The notes: generated by a model not told the origin, from the letters alone. Positions 36,187-46,141 are shown, counted from the first letter of the stretch. The stretch: DNA of 64,000 nucleotides from Pseudoalteromonas flavipulchra NCIMB 2033 = ATCC BAA-314 (GCA_000814665.1 JWIH01000018.1:372001-436000), one strand, 5' to 3'. Numbers and translations: made by a program.

Positions 36187-36530
36187 GTAACCTGAGCTTC
36201 GGATAATTAACGCCTTTCTAGCAGCCAGTTTTTGTGCTAACTGCGTTGAATTCACTTCCAATAGCTAGCTATTGGTGCATAAATTCGTCTTGCCTACAGG
36301 ATGTAGGTACTAGGGCGGTAGCAGGACGCGAGAGCGGGGTTATCCCTAAAACTCTCTGGCTAGATAAGGAAATAGTTTAATGTGAGTTTAAAAGCAATTA
36401 GTTAGCTCATTCCTTATCCAAACCTCAGGTTAAGTAACCGGAGCGTGGGATAACAACTCGCTTTCTAGCGGCCGTTATTTCTTATGCGGATTTGCTTATC
36501 TGAATACAGCTTATGTAAGGTAAATAAAGT
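36187..36530. repeat. Intergenic element with 18-bp palindrome and diverged flanking repeats
   Basis: No gene seen. A 47-base motif starting GTAACCTGAGCTTCGGATAA (36187) recurs in diverged form (GTAACCGGAGCGTGGGATAA, 36434), both leading into a CTTTCTAGCRGCC block; I count roughly three quarters identity. Between them is a perfect 18-bp palindrome CCAATAGCTAGCTATTGG (36258-36275) flanked by GAATTCAC and a GTGCATAAATTC. The layout suggests a small non-coding repeated element. Confidence 0.5.
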
Positions 36531-36564
36531 AAAAAAGCCAGCATGACTGATCATGCTGGCTTTT
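36531..36564 (-). terminator. Terminator of the DUF885 gene
   Basis: GCCAGCATGA (36537-36546) and TCATGCTGGC (36551-36560) form a 10-bp stem with a four-base loop. Read on the minus strand it is followed by TTTTTTAC. It ends the DUF885 transcript 24 bases after the stop; an opposite T run makes it potentially bidirectional. Confidence 0.9.
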
Positions 36565-36587
36565 ATTCGGTTCATTGGCAGTAGGTA

Positions 36588-38420
36588 TTAGCCTTTTTTG
36601 CTCGCTACCCACTCATCAACAAATGATTCAAGCACGTTTAGTGGAACTGGGCCATTTTTCAGTACGACGTCGTGGAACTCACGAATATCAAACTTATCGC
36701 CTAGTTCTTTCTTAGCGGCTTCACGAAGTTCTAAGATCTTCAACATCCCCACTTTATACGCTGTAGCTTGTGAAGGCATAACAATATGGCGCTCTACCAT
36801 CTTCACTGCGTCTGACTTAGCATTAGGTGTATTATTTACGTAGTAATCAATACCTTCTTGACGTGTCCACTTCATTGCATGGATCCCCGTGTCTACTACT
36901 AAACGGCACGCACGCCATAATTCCATCGATAAGCGACCAAAATCTGAATAAGGGTCTTCGTATAAACCCATTTCTTTTGGTACAAGCTCAGAATATAAGC
37001 CCCAACCTTCGATGTATGCAGTGTAGCCACCAAACTTACGAAATTTAGGCATATCTTCTAGCTCTTGAGCAATCGCGATCTGCATGTGGTGACCCGGAAT
37101 ACCTTCGTGATAAGCCAAGGCTTCCATTTGGTAAGTAGGCATCGCTTCCATGTCGTAAAGGTTTGCATAGTAAACACCAGGACGTGAGCCGTCAGGCGCA
37201 GGTTGCTGGTAGAAAGCTTTACCAGCAGATTTTTCGCGGAATGCCTCGACGCGTTTTACTATCATGTCCGCTTTTGGCTTAACGATAAACAGCTCATCCA
37301 AGCGTGACTTCATATTATCGATCATCGCTTTGGCTTCGGCTAAATATTGTGCCTTACCAGCTTCTGTATTTGGAAGGTAAAACTGCTTGTCGGTTTTCAT
37401 GAACTCCATAAAGGCTTTTAAATCGCCTTTGAAGCCCACTTTCTCTTTGATTGCTCGCATTTCGTCATGAATACGCGCCACTTCAGATAAACCGATTTCG
37501 TGAATTTCTTCAGCGCTTAATGCTGTGGTTGTCGTACGTGCTAGGGCGTTATTATAAAACTTTTCGCCGTTAGGGAACTTCCATGCACCATCACGGTTGT
37601 CTGCTTTTTTCTCAAGTTTATGTAGGTAGCCAATCAACTTGTTATAAGCAGGTTTTACTGCTGTTGTTAGCGCGTCTGTTGCCTCTATTACCAGCGCTGA
37701 CTTCTCGTCTTCACTGATTTCAAGTGTTGCTACTTTGCGTTTGAAGTCAGCCAGTAACGTTGAGTCGTCACCCGCAGCAAATGGTGCACCTTTGATGATA
37801 TTTTCACTTGATTCAATGACGTGAGGGAAAACGAATTTCGGTGCAATAATACCTTTGTCCGCACGCGCTTTTAAGTCAACGATGAGCTGATCAAATACAG
37901 CTGGTACACCGTTTAAGCGTGAGATATAGGCTTTGGCATCTTTCACATCGGTAATTTGATGCTGGTTGATTAAAAATGCAGGCACCATTGAGTGTGTACC
38001 ATACATCTGATTTACCGGATATGAGTGATAACGCCATTTAAAATCAGCAATGGTGTTTTCAAGACCTTGCTTGAATAAGTCGTAGCTCACTTGCGTATTG
38101 GCATCTAGCTTACTGCGATCAATTGCATTAAGCGCAGCTAAGTCTTGCTTCGTCAGTTCAAGATCTTCAAGTTGGCGTGCTTCGCTGCCGTCATCCCACT
38201 TGTCGTAGTCTTGTTTGATACCCATATAAGTTTGGTAAACTGGGCTACGCATTACGCCACGGGTAAACGACGCTTCAAAAAGTGCGTTTGCCTTTTCTAC
38301 TTCACTTTTTACAACTTGTTGTTCAGCTTTTGGAGCAGGTGCTGGAGAGTGTGTGGTTTGTTGACAGCCAGCAAAAAGCGCGACGCTTACCGCTGCTGCT
38401 AAAATGGTTAATTTACGCAT
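36588..38420 (-). CDS. DUF885 family lipoprotein, probable metallopeptidase
   Basis: A 610-aa lipoprotein from ATG 38420 (AAGGG upstream), with signal sequence and lipobox LFAGC (Cys18). The zinc-binding signature ALAYHEGIPGHHMQIA fits the DUF885 family, which is related to M32-type metallopeptidases; SRPGVYYANLYDM precedes it. Location is likely periplasmic, membrane-anchored. The substrate is unknown. The frame is open further upstream to 38513 but reads into hemW with no lipoprotein signal, so that start is rejected. Confidence 0.85.
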   Translation of the reverse strand: MRKLTILAAAVSVALFAGCQQTTHSPAPAPKAEQQVVKSEVEKANALFEASFTRGVMRSPVYQTYMGIKQDYDKWDDGSEARQLEDLELTKQDLAALNAIDRSKLDANTQVSYDLFKQGLENTIADFKWRYHSYPVNQMYGTHSMVPAFLINQHQITDVKDAKAYISRLNGVPAVFDQLIVDLKARADKGIIAPKFVFPHVIESSENIIKGAPFAAGDDSTLLADFKRKVATLEISEDEKSALVIEATDALTTAVKPAYNKLIGYLHKLEKKADNRDGAWKFPNGEKFYNNALARTTTTALSAEEIHEIGLSEVARIHDEMRAIKEKVGFKGDLKAFMEFMKTDKQFYLPNTEAGKAQYLAEAKAMIDNMKSRLDELFIVKPKADMIVKRVEAFREKSAGKAFYQQPAPDGSRPGVYYANLYDMEAMPTYQMEALAYHEGIPGHHMQIAIAQELEDMPKFRKFGGYTAYIEGWGLYSELVPKEMGLYEDPYSDFGRLSMELWRACRLVVDTGIHAMKWTRQEGIDYYVNNTPNAKSDAVKMVERHIVMPSQATAYKVGMLKILELREAAKKELGDKFDIREFHDVVLKNGPVPLNVLESFVDEWVASKKG

Positions 38421-38505
38421 TTTATACCCTTTTATTATATGTTGCCGAATGGCGGTTCTCATGCGGGTTGCAGTGAATATCACCCGCATAATTTCTATAA
38501 TCTTA

Positions 38506-39642
38506 TTAAACAAATAACTCTAGCAGATCGTTGAGGTATCGGTGGCCTTTATTTGTAACTAGCCATGAATCGTTGGTTTCCTCAATCAAACCCTTATCTA
38601 CGGCCTCAGCAATTTGCGTTGCAATAGCGCTAAGTTCAAGACCAGTGTAGTCAATAAACTGTTGTTTTGATGCGGCAGTTTTTAAACGGAACACATTCAT
38701 AAAAAACTCAAATGGTCTGTCATCGCTTGCAACATGCCACTGCTCATACAAATAGGGTTTACTCAGATCCATATAGCCGCGAGGGTGTTTTACCTTTACG
38801 GTTCTTAAGATCTGTTGCTGCTCAGGCAAAGTGATTTTGCCATGTGCACCACAGCCGATCCCGAGATAATCGCCAAATTGCCAATAATTCAAGTTATGTC
38901 GACATTGAAATCCCGCTTTGGCATAGCCTGATATCTCATATTGCTGGTAGCCGTGCTCTGCAAGTAATGCCTGACCTTGTTCTTGGATGTCCCACAGTGT
39001 TTCATCCTCAGGTAAAACCGGAGGCTTAGAGGCAAACTGCGTATTTGGCTCAATGGTTAATTGATACCAAGAAAGGTGTGGCGGTGCCATCGCAATGGCT
39101 TTTTCTAAATCACTTAAGGCATCGCTAACAGATTGATTGGGAAGGCCATGCATCAAATCAAGATTAAAGCTATTTAATCCTGCTTGATGCGCTTCTTGAG
39201 CGGCATTGAGCGCTTCTTGCTCGCCATGAATACGACCAAGTTGAGTAAGCTTTTCCTGTTGTAAGCTTTGCACTCCTATCGAAATACGATTGATGCCAGC
39301 CGCGACATAATGCTTAAAACGATCTGTCTCAACTGTGCCTGGATTTGCTTCTAAAGTGACTTCAATGTCATCCTCAAAACCAATTAGCGCCTCAATTTCA
39401 CTGAGTAAATAGCGGTACGCTTCACCGGAAAGCAGGCTAGGGGTGCCACCGCCAATAAAAATACTACTGAGTTTACGGCCTTGAACATAGTGAAGATCGG
39501 CTTTGATATCGTGGAGCAAATGTTGAATATATTCCGTTTCAGGAATATCGCCCTTTTTACCATGGCTGTTGAAATCACAGTAAGGGCACTTTTGCACGCA
39601 CCAAGGTACGTGCACATAAAGACTTAATGGAGGTAGTTTCAC
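38506..39642 (-). CDS. hemW: Heme chaperone HemW (radical SAM)
   Basis: Radical SAM protein related to oxygen-independent coproporphyrinogen oxidase but acting as a heme chaperone. The [4Fe-4S] cysteines are C15, C19 and C22 in [10 protein letters not shown]; the extra Cys of true HemN is absent. [18 protein letters not shown] and [10 protein letters not shown] are typical. The 378-aa length is normal. It overlaps rdgB by four bases and ends the yggS-to-hemW operon. Confidence 0.93.
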   Translation of the reverse strand: MKLPPLSLYVHVPWCVQKCPYCDFNSHGKKGDIPETEYIQHLLHDIKADLHYVQGRKLSSIFIGGGTPSLLSGEAYRYLLSEIEALIGFEDDIEVTLEANPGTVETDRFKHYVAAGINRISIGVQSLQQEKLTQLGRIHGEQEALNAAQEAHQAGLNSFNLDLMHGLPNQSVSDALSDLEKAIAMAPPHLSWYQLTIEPNTQFASKPPVLPEDETLWDIQEQGQALLAEHGYQQYEISGYAKAGFQCRHNLNYWQFGDYLGIGCGAHGKITLPEQQQILRTVKVKHPRGYMDLSKPYLYEQWHVASDDRPFEFFMNVFRLKTAASKQQFIDYTGLELSAIATQIAEAVDKGLIEETNDSWLVTNKGHRYLNDLLELFV

Positions 39643-40232
39643 GCGAGGCCTTGAAAGTGACTGACGAGTTGTTTAAGTGCCTGTCCTCTATGGCTGATTG
39701 CGTTTTTTTCTTCCTTGGTTAGCTCTGCTGATGTGCAGTCTAAACCTTGTACCTTAAAGATTGGGTCGTAACCAAACCCTTCTCGGCCTTGTTGTGTTGT
39801 GGTGATTTCACCTTCCCAACTCGCCTGACAAATAATCGGCGTTGGGTCGTCAGCGTGGCGCATATAAACTAAAACACACCAAAAACGGGCGCTGCGCTCA
39901 GTTTGTTCACCAAGCGCTGCGAGTAAGTGATCAATATTTTTTTGGTCGTCGGCGTTTGCGCCAGCATAACGCGCTGAATATACTCCAGGTGCGCCGTTTA
40001 ATGCGTCTACCTCAAGGCCTGAGTCATCGGCAATGGCAGGCAAGCCAGAAATCTTAGCAGCATGACGAGCCTTGATAATGGCGTTTTCCACAAAGGTCGT
40101 GCCGGTTTCTGCAACCTCTGGCACCTTGAATTCACTTTGCGGTAATACCTCAATGTCATACTGATTTAGCATCGCGCTAAGCTCTTTGACTTTACCTTGG
40201 TTGCCCGTGGCAAGTACCACTTTATTTGACAT
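39639..40232 (-). CDS. rdgB: dITP/XTP pyrophosphatase RdgB
   Basis: House-cleaning enzyme that hydrolyses non-canonical purine triphosphates (dITP, XTP). The 197-aa product starts with [17 protein letters not shown] and has the metal/catalytic [27 protein letters not shown] and SHRGQALK. It lies between DUF4426 and hemW genes, the usual gammaproteobacterial order. Confidence 0.95.
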   Translation of the reverse strand: MSNKVVLATGNQGKVKELSAMLNQYDIEVLPQSEFKVPEVAETGTTFVENAIIKARHAAKISGLPAIADDSGLEVDALNGAPGVYSARYAGANADDQKNIDHLLAALGEQTERSARFWCVLVYMRHADDPTPIICQASWEGEITTTQQGREGFGYDPIFKVQGLDCTSAELTKEEKNAISHRGQALKQLVSHFQGLA

Positions 40233-40240
40233 ATGTTTCT

Positions 40241-40675
40241 CTACTCTACATAAAACTTTTGTGAGAACGTGAGTTTGCGGCTTTGCTTACCTTCACTGAT
40301 CTCAATGTCGAAACGAAAAATATCTTCATCATCGTAATCTAATTGGGCAAGATAGTATATTGCCTCACCTTCCACGACTTCTTTAAACTCTAGCTGTACG
40401 GTTTTACCAAGTAAGTTTTTGGCGCTACCTGCAACGCGTGCCTTAACTGCGGGTTTTCCTGGCTTGTCGGCCAAGATCGAGATATTTACAATCGCTTTGT
40501 TACCGCTACGAATTAAGCCATACGCTTTTGCAATGGTGGGCTGAACAAAGGTGGATGGGAAGGCGATATAATGTACTTCCCAAGGACCTAAGTCTTTAAA
40601 TTGGCCGCCTTGTTCATCTTGAGCGAATACGCCCGGTGCAAACAGCATCATTAACGCAATAATAAATGATTTCAT
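40241..40675 (-). CDS. DUF4426 secreted protein
   Basis: A 144-aa protein with a signal peptide (cleavage likely after GVFA). The mature part begins with [20 protein letters not shown] and contains [15 protein letters not shown], typical of DUF4426. It is predicted beta-rich and periplasmic. It is regularly found in the yggT/rdgB neighbourhood, but its function is unknown. Confidence 0.83.
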   Translation of the reverse strand: MKSFIIALMMLFAPGVFAQDEQGGQFKDLGPWEVHYIAFPSTFVQPTIAKAYGLIRSGNKAIVNISILADKPGKPAVKARVAGSAKNLLGKTVQLEFKEVVEGEAIYYLAQLDYDDEDIFRFDIEISEGKQSRKLTFSQKFYVE

Positions 40676-40685
40676 TGGGATGCTC

Positions 40686-41219
40686 CTATCTCAGTAAATC
40701 CATCATTAGGATCTGCAAAAATTGCATGCCGATAATTAGGACTAAAATAGATAAGTCCAGTCCGCCTAGCGGTGGGATAACCTTACGAATAGGTCTTAGC
40801 ATCGGCTCTGTTAATTGCTCGAACACGGCGGCAACTGGATTGTAGCCTTGCGCTACCCAACTTAAGATGGCGCGAATAATAAGGATCCAGAACACCAAAC
40901 TAAATGCTTCTTTTACTACCGTAATAGCGCCACCAATCAGCGCGCCTAAAGCGTCAAAGTAACCACCGAATAACGCCATCAGCGTCGCCATTTTGGCAAA
41001 ACCAATAATGAATGCCAGCACCAAAGAGGCAAGATCTAAACCGCCCACACCCGGAATGATTTTTCTCAGTGGGTTCACGGCAAAAGAGGTTGCTTTAACA
41101 ACCGCTTGGCTTAGCGGGTTATAAAAGTCCGCTTTGACAAGCTGCAACCAGAATCGTAGTAATACGACCATTAAAAATAGATCAAATACGATCCCGACTA
41201 AAAATTGCATGGCATTCAT
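40686..41219 (-). CDS. yggT: YggT family membrane protein
   Basis: A 177-aa inner-membrane protein with two internally repeated YggT units: NPLRKIIPGVGGLDLASLVL (about 49-68) and RPIRKVIPPLGGLDLSILVL (about 142-161), each preceded and followed by hydrophobic helices. The family is linked to osmotic tolerance in some bacteria and to thylakoid proteins in cyanobacteria. The precise role is unknown. It lies between proC and DUF4426. Confidence 0.9.
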   Translation of the reverse strand: MNAMQFLVGIVFDLFLMVVLLRFWLQLVKADFYNPLSQAVVKATSFAVNPLRKIIPGVGGLDLASLVLAFIIGFAKMATLMALFGGYFDALGALIGGAITVVKEAFSLVFWILIIRAILSWVAQGYNPVAAVFEQLTEPMLRPIRKVIPPLGGLDLSILVLIIGMQFLQILMMDLLR

Positions 41220-41228
41220 TGGTCACCT

Positions 41229-42050
41229 TTAGATTTCTTTTTCCATTGCTTCAGCGCGCGCGATACATGCATCCATCGCGTCCGCTACGGTTTTTGGTAA
41301 TTGCTGTGCTTTTAAATGCTCAACGGCTGCGTGGGTTGTGCCACCTTTAGAGGTGACGTTAGCGCGTAGCTGAGCGATGCTAATTTCTGGTTGCGATAAT
41401 GCCATTTCAGCCGCACCTAGCGCAGTTTGCTGCACAAGCTTTCTAGCTTCCTCAGGACTAAAACCTAGGGCTTTAGCTTTTTCTTCAATGGCTTCCATAA
41501 ACAAGAAGAAATATGCTGGAGATGAACCGGTTACCGCAATAACGTCGTTGATTTTCGACTCTTCATCAAGCCACAGGGCAATACCTGTGGATGAAAATAC
41601 TTGCTCAACATAGTCTTTTTCTTCATCGCTGATGTCGACGCCATACAGGCCTGACACACCGCGTCCGAGCAGTGATGGCGTGTTAGGCATACAGCGCACC
41701 ATTTTTACCGGTTGGCCGAGCATTTCTCTCAGTCGTGCAACGGTAATTCCGGCGGCGACAGAGATAAACAGTTTATTGCTAATATCAATATCTGCATCTT
41801 GAAAGGTCTGACACAGCTCGGCCATCATCTGTGGTTTTACAGACAAGACAATGACGTCAGCCGCGGCGACTGCTTCTAGATTATCTTGTGTTGTTCTTAC
41901 CGATAATTGCTCTGCGACTTTGGCAAGTTTCTCTGCATTGCGGTTGGTGGCAATAATAGACTGCGCGTCAAAGCCACTTTTGATCATGCCACCGATAATG
42001 GCATAGCTCATATTTCCCGTTCCAATAAATGCAATTGTCTTGTTTGACAT
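41229..42050 (-). CDS. proC: Pyrroline-5-carboxylate reductase
   Basis: Last step of proline synthesis: NAD(P)H reduction of pyrroline-5-carboxylate. The 273-aa protein has the Rossmann motif FIGTGNMSYAIIGG, SVKPQM, MVRCMPNTPSLLGRGVSGLY and the C-terminal LRANVTSKGGTTHAAVEHL. ATG 42050 gives the family-type beginning and has GAGG upstream; a longer frame runs into yggS and is not used. Confidence 0.95.
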   Translation of the reverse strand: MSNKTIAFIGTGNMSYAIIGGMIKSGFDAQSIIATNRNAEKLAKVAEQLSVRTTQDNLEAVAAADVIVLSVKPQMMAELCQTFQDADIDISNKLFISVAAGITVARLREMLGQPVKMVRCMPNTPSLLGRGVSGLYGVDISDEEKDYVEQVFSSTGIALWLDEESKINDVIAVTGSSPAYFFLFMEAIEEKAKALGFSPEEARKLVQQTALGAAEMALSQPEISIAQLRANVTSKGGTTHAAVEHLKAQQLPKTVADAMDACIARAEAMEKEI

Positions 42051-42063
42051 TGTGTTATTCACC

Positions 42064-42747
42064 TCACTGTCGTTTGCCAAAAATATCAGTACCAATGCGA
42101 ACCATAGTGGAGCCTGCTGCAATCGCAGTGTCTAAATCGCCACTCATTCCCATCGATAAGGTATCTAGCTGTTGATATTGGTCCTTTAGTCTATCAAAGC
42201 AAGCGCGCATTTGCTGGAAATATTGTAATTGCTTTTGTTTATCATCGGTTTGTTCTGTGATAGTCATCAAGCCACGAAGCTCCAATTGACGACAGTCATT
42301 AATAAACTGCGCCAGCGTATCAACCTCATCGGGATGACAACCTGATTTGTTGTCATCACCGCTAATATTGACCTGCAACAGCACCTTGAGTGGCTTTAAG
42401 TTTGTTGGTCTTTGCTCATTTAGCCTGCGTGCGATTTTCTCTCTATCCACGCTTTGTACCCAATGGAAGTTTTCGGCGACTAATCTTGATTTGTTGGACT
42501 GGATTGGACCAATAAAGTGCCATTCAAGCGCCTTGTTTTGTTTAAAATAGGCAACTTTATCAACCGCTTCTTGTACGTAAGATTCACCGAATTGGGTTTG
42601 ACCTGCCGCAATCGCAGCCTCAATATCGGCGATAGGTTTGGTTTTAGAAACCGCGAGTAATTGTACTGTTTCGCTGAATTGACAGTTTTGCTTGGCTTTT
42701 TCTATCCTGCCGTAGGCGTTATCTAAGCGTTCTGCTATTGTAACCAT
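42064..42747 (-). CDS. yggS: PLP homeostasis protein YggS (PLPBP)
   Basis: Single-domain PLP-binding protein of alanine-racemase fold that controls vitamin B6 and amino acid pools. The 227-aa product has the PLP Lys in LLAVSKTKP (about residue 37), GESYVQEAVDK, WHFIGPIQSNK, SMGMSGDLDTAI and RIGTDIFGKR. It is first in a minus-strand operon with proC, and divergent from pilT across only 30 bases, so the two promoters must overlap coding sequence or each other. Confidence 0.94.
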   Translation of the reverse strand: MVTIAERLDNAYGRIEKAKQNCQFSETVQLLAVSKTKPIADIEAAIAAGQTQFGESYVQEAVDKVAYFKQNKALEWHFIGPIQSNKSRLVAENFHWVQSVDREKIARRLNEQRPTNLKPLKVLLQVNISGDDNKSGCHPDEVDTLAQFINDCRQLELRGLMTITEQTDDKQKQLQYFQQMRACFDRLKDQYQQLDTLSMGMSGDLDTAIAAGSTMVRIGTDIFGKRQ

Positions 42748-42777
42748 ATAGTACTAGTGCTCATTGTGGAGTTATAA

Positions 42778-43824
42778 ATGGATATTACAGAATTATTGGC
42801 TTTTAGTGTTCAACACAAAGCATCTGACCTACACCTTTCTTCGGGTGTTTCCCCTATGATCCGTGTTGACGGGGACGTACGTCGGGTGAATATCCCGCCG
42901 TTAGAAGCAAAAGACGTCAGCAGCCTCATCTACGATATTATGAATGATAATCAACGTCGTGACTATGAGCAAAACCTTGAGGTAGATTTCTCGTTCGAAG
43001 TGCCAAATCTGGCGCGTTTTCGTGTTAACGCCTTTAATTCAAATCGTGGTCCAGCTGCGGTGTTCCGTACCATTCCAAATCAAGTGCTGAGCTTAGATGA
43101 TTTGGGGGCACCAGACATTTTTACCAAAATTTCCGACAACCCACGTGGCTTAGTATTGGTAACCGGCCCGACAGGCTCTGGTAAATCAACCACGCTGGCT
43201 GCGATGGTGGATTATATTAATAACAACAAACATCACCATATTCTAACCATCGAAGACCCGATTGAATTTGTTCACGACAACAAGCAAAGCCTTATTAACC
43301 AACGTGAAGTACATAGAGATACGCACAGCTTTAACGCGGCGCTGAGAAGTGCACTCCGTGAAGACCCAGACGTTATTTTAGTTGGTGAATTACGTGATCT
43401 TGAGACCATTCGTTTAGCGCTAACTGCCGCGGAAACGGGCCACTTAGTATTTGGTACTTTGCATACTACCTCAGCACCTAAAACCATCGACCGTATTGTG
43501 GATGTGTTCCCAGGTGAAGAAAAAGACATGGTGCGTTCTATGCTGTCAGAGTCGCTACAAGCGGTGATTTCACAAACTCTGGTGAAAAAAGTTGGCGGCG
43601 GGCGCATAGCAGCGCATGAAATCATGCTCGGGATCCCTGCTATTCGTAACCTTATTCGTGAAGACAAGATTGCACAGATGTATTCGGCAATTCAAACCGG
43701 TGCAATGCACGGTATGCAAACCATGGATCAATGCCTTACAAATTTATTAAACCGTGGTTTGATCACACAGCAAGATGCGCGTGCAAAAGCGCATGACAAA
43801 AATCAGTTTAATAGCGGCTATTAA
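42778..43824 (+). CDS. pilT: Type IV pilus retraction ATPase PilT
   Basis: Hexameric ATPase that depolymerises type IV pili for twitching and DNA uptake. The 348-aa protein begins MDITELLAFSVQHKASDLHL. Walker A is GPTGSGKST (130-138), followed by the Asp box IEDPIEFVH, Walker B region VGELRDLETI and the His box TAETGHLVFGTLHTTSA. The C-terminal AIRNLIRE motif needed for retraction is present. GGAG precedes the ATG. pilU follows after 14 bases. Confidence 0.96.
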   Translation: MDITELLAFSVQHKASDLHLSSGVSPMIRVDGDVRRVNIPPLEAKDVSSLIYDIMNDNQRRDYEQNLEVDFSFEVPNLARFRVNAFNSNRGPAAVFRTIPNQVLSLDDLGAPDIFTKISDNPRGLVLVTGPTGSGKSTTLAAMVDYINNNKHHHILTIEDPIEFVHDNKQSLINQREVHRDTHSFNAALRSALREDPDVILVGELRDLETIRLALTAAETGHLVFGTLHTTSAPKTIDRIVDVFPGEEKDMVRSMLSESLQAVISQTLVKKVGGGRIAAHEIMLGIPAIRNLIREDKIAQMYSAIQTGAMHGMQTMDQCLTNLLNRGLITQQDARAKAHDKNQFNSGY

Positions 43825-43838
43825 GTAGTGGTGTAGCG

Positions 43839-44960
43839 ATGAATATAGAACCATTTTTGCAAACGATGGCCAATCAGCAAGCATCCGACTTGTTCGTTTC
43901 GGCAGGGCTTGCGGTGAGCGCCAAAATCGATGGCGAACTTAGAGCGTTAAGTGAAGAAAGCTTAGATGCCGAGCAGTCACTGAATCTTGTTACCTCGATT
44001 ATGAGCGACAAGCAAAAGCAAGAATTCTTTAACACTAAAGAGTGTAACTTTGCGATTGCCAATGATATCGGGCGTTTTCGTGTTTCTGCATTTTGGCAAC
44101 GAGATTGTGCGGGTATGGTTATTCGCCGTATCGTTACCGCGATTCCCGATGTCAATGAGCTAGGTTTGCCGTCGGTACTGACCGATGTGATCATGTCCAA
44201 ACGTGGCTTGGTGTTATTTGTAGGTGGTACGGGCACGGGTAAGTCAACCTCGCTTGCGGCACTGCTCGGTTATCGTAATCGTAACCAACGTGGCCACATT
44301 TTGACCATTGAAGACCCCATCGAGTTTGTGCACCAACACCAAAAAAGCATCATTACTCAGCGTGAAGTGGGCATTGATACTGACAGTTTTGAATCTGCCT
44401 TAAAAAGCTCATTACGCCAAGCACCAGATGTTATTTTAATTGGTGAAATTCGCTCGCAAGAAACCATGGAGTATGCATTGAGTTTTGCTGAAACGGGGCA
44501 TTTATGCGTTGCAACTTTACACGCCAATAATGCCAATCAGGCCATCGACCGTATCATGCACTTAGTCCCTAAAGAAAAGCACGATAAACTGAAGTACGAT
44601 TTGGCGCTGAACTTGCGCGCTATTGTAGCGCAACAACTTGTGCCTTCTTCAAAAGGTGAAGGTCGAGAAGCAGCCATTGAAGTACTACTGAATTCCCCAC
44701 TCGTTGCCGAGCTTATTAAAAAAGGCGATATTGGTTCGATTAAAGAAGCAATGGCAAAGTCGAAAGACATGGGCATGCAAACCTTTGACCAAGCGTTGTT
44801 TGAGCTTTATAAGCAGCAGCGGATCAACTATGCCGACGCACTACATCATGCTGACTCGCCAAATGATCTGCGCCTGATGATCAAGCTGCAAAATAATGAA
44901 CAAAAAGGTGCGGGCTTCCTACAAGGGGTTACGGTAGATGGGTTGGATTCGAAGAACTAA
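43839..44960 (+). CDS. pilU: PilT paralogue PilU
   Basis: Accessory retraction ATPase acting with PilT. The 373-aa protein has Walker A GGTGTGKS (129-136), IEDPIEFVHQHQKSIITQRE, VILIGEIRSQETM and the His box AETGHLCVATLHANNA. The pilT-pilU order is conserved. It overlaps the next gene by 23 bases, suggesting coupling. Confidence 0.95.
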   Translation: MNIEPFLQTMANQQASDLFVSAGLAVSAKIDGELRALSEESLDAEQSLNLVTSIMSDKQKQEFFNTKECNFAIANDIGRFRVSAFWQRDCAGMVIRRIVTAIPDVNELGLPSVLTDVIMSKRGLVLFVGGTGTGKSTSLAALLGYRNRNQRGHILTIEDPIEFVHQHQKSIITQREVGIDTDSFESALKSSLRQAPDVILIGEIRSQETMEYALSFAETGHLCVATLHANNANQAIDRIMHLVPKEKHDKLKYDLALNLRAIVAQQLVPSSKGEGREAAIEVLLNSPLVAELIKKGDIGSIKEAMAKSKDMGMQTFDQALFELYKQQRINYADALHHADSPNDLRLMIKLQNNEQKGAGFLQGVTVDGLDSKN

Positions 44961-45825
44961 ACGCAGCTATCTATTCTTCGCTTTTGTGCTGAGCTTTGCT
45001 GGAGTACTTAATGCCAGCGAAGCACTTAATGTTTTTATTAGAGATGATGTCCTCGCTGATTATCAACGTTTTGTTGGTGAACGCGACGTCACAAAAATTA
45101 CCGATTTTAGTGGCCAGTATTTACGCCGTGATGTTGTCGATATGGTGATAGCACAGCAAGCCTTGCAAAAAGGTGGCTTCGACAAAGTATTTATTTTTAC
45201 ACCAGGCTTTGTCAGTTTTCGTGAATCCAATTTGCTTGAAAAAGGGGAACAACTACTTCACTTTGATAGTTATTGGAAAGCAGACCTTGAAAATAAAGGT
45301 CGGCTGCTTTTTATCAGTGAGCCGGTTATTCAAAAAGGTCAGTATTTTGCTGGTATTTATCACGGGATAGATAATCAAAAAGTAAAGCAGCTACAAGCGG
45401 AGCAAGGGCTCACCCAGCTAACTTCGGTATCGAACCCTAAGTGGCAGACCGATTGGCAGACCTTGGAGTCACTTCCGCTTAAACAGCTTCATGCTGAACC
45501 AGATTGGATGTCACAAGCGCGTATGGTGAGCAAAGGTTGGGTCGACTTCATGTTGATGCCGCTTATGCCGAAGCTAGATAATCGCTTTGTTTTGGAAGAT
45601 GTTGAGCTCATTGCTAATGAGCATCTAGTCGTGCTGTTAAACGACAGCAGACATTTTGCGGTGTCTCGGCTTCACCCTGAAGGTGAACGAGCGTTTGCTG
45701 CATTACAAAAAGGCCTTGCAATACTACGTGAGCAAGGCCGGATCACTAGCGCATATCAGCAAGCAGGGTTAATACCTGATTTGAAGAAGTACCAAGTCGT
45801 AAACCCTGCACAGGAGCTTCGCTAG
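44938..45825 (+). CDS. Periplasmic solute-binding-protein-like protein
   Basis: A 295-aa protein with an N-terminal signal peptide (cleavage probably near LNASEA). The mature part resembles the type 3 solute-binding fold, with a C-terminal segment (FAALQKGLAILREQGRITSA) like the end of amino-acid binding proteins. Several such proteins act as sensors rather than transport subunits. No ABC transporter gene is adjacent. The start lies inside pilU (ATG 44938), so it belongs to the pilTU transcript; a role in surface sensing or pilus control is inference. The fold call is moderate. Confidence 0.65.
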   Translation: MGWIRRTKRSYLFFAFVLSFAGVLNASEALNVFIRDDVLADYQRFVGERDVTKITDFSGQYLRRDVVDMVIAQQALQKGGFDKVFIFTPGFVSFRESNLLEKGEQLLHFDSYWKADLENKGRLLFISEPVIQKGQYFAGIYHGIDNQKVKQLQAEQGLTQLTSVSNPKWQTDWQTLESLPLKQLHAEPDWMSQARMVSKGWVDFMLMPLMPKLDNRFVLEDVELIANEHLVVLLNDSRHFAVSRLHPEGERAFAALQKGLAILREQGRITSAYQQAGLIPDLKKYQVVNPAQELR

Positions 45826-46141
45826 TCATTTATACGCCTACTCGCGGCTAGAGTTGCTTTGCTAGGTGTACAAAAATAGCGATTTCACCATAGTGTTTAG
45901 GGGAATAAGAGTTGCCTTACTGCTGGTGATTGAAAGCGTTGAGAGTTCGCTAAATATTATGGGCTTTTACAGACAGTTAGCCGTACCTTTAATATCAGTA
46001 CTGAATTTTTGATATTAAAGGTCGGCGCTAGATTGATATTTTTAGTGTGTTATCACTACACCGACTATGCCGTGCATAAATATCAATTCACTTGGTGGAA
46101 AATAAAGCCATAAAGCTCAACAGGCCCAAGAGTTAGTCGGG
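45826..46141. other. Gap between converging genes with a 13-bp inverted repeat
   Basis: No gene found. It contains a perfect inverted repeat, ACCTTTAATATCA (45985-45997) with TGATATTAAAGGT (46010-46022), around a 12-base loop. It has no T run, so it is not a standard terminator. A further near copy of GATTGATATTTTTAG follows. Confidence 0.6.
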
